From positions 16,861 through 80,860 of the forward strand of contig JBOHFF010000116.1 of NCBI GenBank assembly GCA_050699515.1: a DNA stretch of 64,000 nucleotides, given 5' to 3'. Below the pieces are notes generated by a model that was given only the letters and a program-made list of their open reading frames with translations, did not search any database and was not told the origin of the DNA. This DNA is from GCA-003244245 sp050699515 (GTDB lineage: Bacteria; Actinomycetota; Actinomycetes; Mycobacteriales; Pseudonocardiaceae). The number at the start of each line of letters is the position of its first letter. The first letter of the stretch is position 1. Below, piece after piece: positions 61,963-64,000 of this stretch. Position numbers and translations under genes: made by a program.

Positions 61963-62996
61963 CGGGAAGCCTCCTCGTTCAGCATCTCAGGCATGTCCAG
62001 CGCGAGGGGCCACATGTTCACGCAGTCTCGGCTGAACAGCGAGCAGTCCGTGCACGCCGGCCTCGTGGCGAACAGCATGCGCGCGTCGCCGTCTCGGATG
62101 GTGCGTCGCCGCTCGGGCGCGGTGGCGGCGATCCGGCGATCGGAGGGGCAGTCCCAGACCGAGCCGTCGGGCTGGATGAAGAACAGGCGAGCGCCGCCGA
62201 AGCAGTCGGGGACGTGCCCGCTGTCGTGGGTGGAGATCGCGGCGATGAAGCGCTGCAAGTACGACGGGTCGGGCAAGGTTAACCCTTGGGGGTCGCCGTA
62301 GAGGCGGTCGAGCTGCTCGCCTACGTCGGCGACGTCGCCGGGGGTGTGGGACATCTGGTGGAAGAGCTTGTGGTCGGGCGCAAGGGAAATCGGCTGCGGC
62401 ACGTAGTAGTCCACACCGAGGTCGGCAGCCAACTGCGCCACCTCGGTGATCTCCTGCGGACGTGATCGCGTGACCACGGTGTAGATCCCGACCCTGGGCA
62501 CGGACCCTCCGGCGCGAGCATGGAGCAGGGCCTTGATGCCTTCCAGGACGTCGTGGTAGCCGAAACGGCCCGACCGTGAGGGTCGCATCCGATCGTTGGT
62601 TTCCGCGTCCGCACTGTCGAGGGACACCGACACGCCGTCAACGCCGAGGTCGACGAGGCGCTCGGCCACCTGCGGGCGGGCGAGCGGGACACCGTTCGTC
62701 GCGATGACGGCCTGGCAGCCCGCGTCCTTGATCAGGGAGATGACCCCGAGCGTGCCAGGCCAGTCCAGCGGCTCGCCGCCCGCGATGACTACCCGCTCGA
62801 CGTCCGAGTCGGCCAGCGTGCGCGCGAAAGCTGCCACAGCCTCGGCCGACAGGTCGGTGCGGGACAGGTGCGACAGGACACCGGGCTGCCCCGGCGGGTT
62901 GTCCTTGTGCTCCTCGATGGTGCCGAAGTAGCAGTGCGGGCACGCAAACGCACAGGGGGAGCGCAGGCCCCACAGCAAAGTCACGTCACGAGACAC
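61959..62996 (-). CDS. Radical SAM enzyme with C-terminal Cys cluster
   Basis: A 345-residue protein with the [4Fe-4S] motif CAFACPHC (CxxxCxxC, residues about 15-22) and GGEPLDWPG. A SPASM-like C-terminal set of Cys follows (PDCFGGAR, WDCPSD, CTDCSLFSRDC), suggesting an auxiliary cluster. It may modify a peptide or small molecule. GTG at 62996 overlaps the kinase by 11 bp. Confidence 0.88.
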   Translation of the reverse strand: MSRDVTLLWGLRSPCAFACPHCYFGTIEEHKDNPPGQPGVLSHLSRTDLSAEAVAAFARTLADSDVERVVIAGGEPLDWPGTLGVISLIKDAGCQAVIATNGVPLARPQVAERLVDLGVDGVSVSLDSADAETNDRMRPSRSGRFGYHDVLEGIKALLHARAGGSVPRVGIYTVVTRSRPQEITEVAQLAADLGVDYYVPQPISLAPDHKLFHQMSHTPGDVADVGEQLDRLYGDPQGLTLPDPSYLQRFIAAISTHDSGHVPDCFGGARLFFIQPDGSVWDCPSDRRIAATAPERRRTIRDGDARMLFATRPACTDCSLFSRDCVNMWPLALDMPEMLNEEASR

Positions 62997-63690
62997 GGGC
63001 GGCCTGCCGATCCAGCAACGTGGTCACGATGTCCTCGACGGCTCCGGCGCTCTCCTCTGGCGACATGTCGCTCACGTCAACGAGGGTGTACCGCCCGGGA
63101 TCGTCAGCCGCCGCCGTGCGGTACAACGCGTCGATCTGGTCGAACACCACGACGTCCGGCGGCGCCAACGGACGCCCGATCCGGTCGGCGAAGCGCCTCA
63201 CGCACACTGCGGGGTCACCCACGAGCAGGACGGTCGCGTCGGGAAACGGCCTCCAGCGCCGGATACTCGAGAGCACGTGCCGTACCACTGCTTCCGGCGA
63301 CGTCTCCGGATGCTGGGAGCACAGGATCGCGGCCTGGTACACGGCGACAGAGTCCACGCTGCGGTCCTCGATGATCACGTCGACTCCGGTCATGTCGCGC
63401 TCGGCCAGTCGCTCGGCTTTGCGGACCTGCAGTGCGAGCAGGGCAAGGGTCTCCACGACCGGGTGGCCGGTGCGCAGGAAAGGGTCGTCCTCGGCGCTCA
63501 ACGCGGCGATCACCAGCCCAGGTAGCGTGTCGCCGGACTGGTCGGTGAGCTCATCCAGAAGCAGACATCGCGCACTGAGCATGGCGGCGACCGAGTGGGC
63601 CGCGCTCGTCTTCCCGACCCCGTTGATCCCCTCGATACTCACCCACAGCGGCGTGGCACCCGGTACCGGCCCGCCGATCGACGTCGTCAT
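62986..63690 (-). CDS. Thymidylate-kinase-like P-loop kinase (copy 1)
   Basis: A 234-residue protein with P-loop EGINGVGKTSAAHSVAAML and IIEDRSVDSVAVYQAAILCSQHPE, the same layout as the kinase at 59992. The lid region is different from dTMP kinase. ATG 63690 overlaps the methyltransferase stop (ATGA). Confidence 0.82.
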   Translation of the reverse strand: MTTSIGGPVPGATPLWVSIEGINGVGKTSAAHSVAAMLSARCLLLDELTDQSGDTLPGLVIAALSAEDDPFLRTGHPVVETLALLALQVRKAERLAERDMTGVDVIIEDRSVDSVAVYQAAILCSQHPETSPEAVVRHVLSSIRRWRPFPDATVLLVGDPAVCVRRFADRIGRPLAPPDVVVFDQIDALYRTAAADDPGRYTLVDVSDMSPEESAGAVEDIVTTLLDRQAARVS

Positions 63691-64000
63691 GACGGCCTCC
63701 TGCAGACGTAGAGCAGTTCCGTGGCCACCTCGGGAACGGCGACGACGGAGACCGCGTCAAGCAGCGCCTTAGGGACGCGTTCGACCAGGTCGCGGTACCA
63801 GGCGGCCGCAAAGTCCCCATAGCGGTCGGTGAGCGCGGTCGCCAGGACGTCCGGTGCGGGCGGCAGCAGGCCAAGCACGTTCTCGATGACCAGGCCCACG
63901 TCGCCGATGACCTGTTCGACCTCCTCGCGCGACCACTCGTAGACGTGGACGCGGTACTGCAGCGGACGAGGCGGGAGGCCGACGGCCGCCGGGGTGGAAA
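63687..64000 (-). CDS. SAM-dependent methyltransferase, C-terminal part
   Basis: The reverse frame is open to the window end and reads RVHVYEWSREEVEQVIGDVGLVIENVLGLLPPAPDVLATALTDRYGDFAAAWYRDLVERVPKALLDAVSVVAVPEVATELLYVCRRPS (in pieces), the tail of a class I methyltransferase. The internal GTG at 63899 is not a credible start. The 5' part lies outside the window. Confidence 0.7.
   Translation of the reverse strand, partial: STPAAVGLPPRPLQYRVHVYEWSREEVEQVIGDVGLVIENVLGLLPPAPDVLATALTDRYGDFAAAWYRDLVERVPKALLDAVSVVAVPEVATELLYVCRRPS

Overview
This is a GC-rich actinobacterial chromosome segment. It is most likely from the order Pseudonocardiales. The glmS, nnr, alr, tsaE-tsaB-rimI-tsaD, groES-groEL1, sigD-rsdA, DUF5319, guaB, guaB3, choD-like and guaA order matches the core arrangement known from Mycobacterium tuberculosis and its relatives. 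GTG and TTG starts are common, CIRCE and actinobacterial LexA boxes are present, and one gene encodes a homologue of the mycothiol-dependent nitroreductase Rv2466c.

Core half (1-23.6 kb). glmS is followed by a tightly overlapping run, nnr, alr, an alpha/beta hydrolase, tsaE, tsaB, rimI and tsaD. A convergent Tat-exported PhoD-like phosphatase comes next. groES-groEL1 follows behind two head-to-tail CIRCE elements. After that come an atypical LuxR regulator, sigD with its membrane anti-sigma partner, and the purine genes guaB, guaB3 and guaA, interrupted by a GMC oxidoreductase and an SOS-controlled DUF222/HNH nuclease.

First accessory block (23.7-33.2 kb). It holds two CHAT-protease paralogues. 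One is a complete CHAT-TPR-WD40 protein and the other has an internal deletion that joins the CHAT core directly to a terminal WD40 blade. Around them are a frameshifted XRE/TPR regulator, a decayed SAM methyltransferase, two coupled small genes, a visibly AT-richer Sll1717-type P-loop ATPase and an ISL3 transposase remnant. The block looks like a partly decayed defence or stress island.

Second core block (33.2-43.2 kb). It carries glpD, the acyl-CoA carboxylase biotin subunit, an SOS-box small CxxC protein, an M23 peptidase, a lipase-like hydrolase, a stand-alone B12-binding protein, sucCD and a PerM/DUF6350 membrane protein.

Second accessory block (43.2-64 kb). It begins with hsdR debris on both strands, a palindromic MITE-like element and PIN-domain toxin debris. 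Next are a DUF4143 ATPase, a VapBC pair with a broken toxin, and a GntR regulator with paired palindromic operators divergent from a pterin operon (folB-like, folE, PTPS-like). An XRE regulator, a frameshifted carrier-condensation gene and a thiopeptide-type SpaB_C protein follow. The block ends in a tightly packed reverse-strand operon with a methyltransferase, two thymidylate-kinase-like P-loop kinases, a radical SAM enzyme, a DegT aminotransferase and a HAD phosphatase; a PurC-like ligase, a DEDDh exonuclease and a CPWA-type DsbA-like protein lie just beyond it. I do not recognise this combination as a described pathway. It is the best candidate here for a new system, probably a nucleotide- or pterin-derived specialised metabolite or modification pathway. 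Function is inferred from sequence families only.
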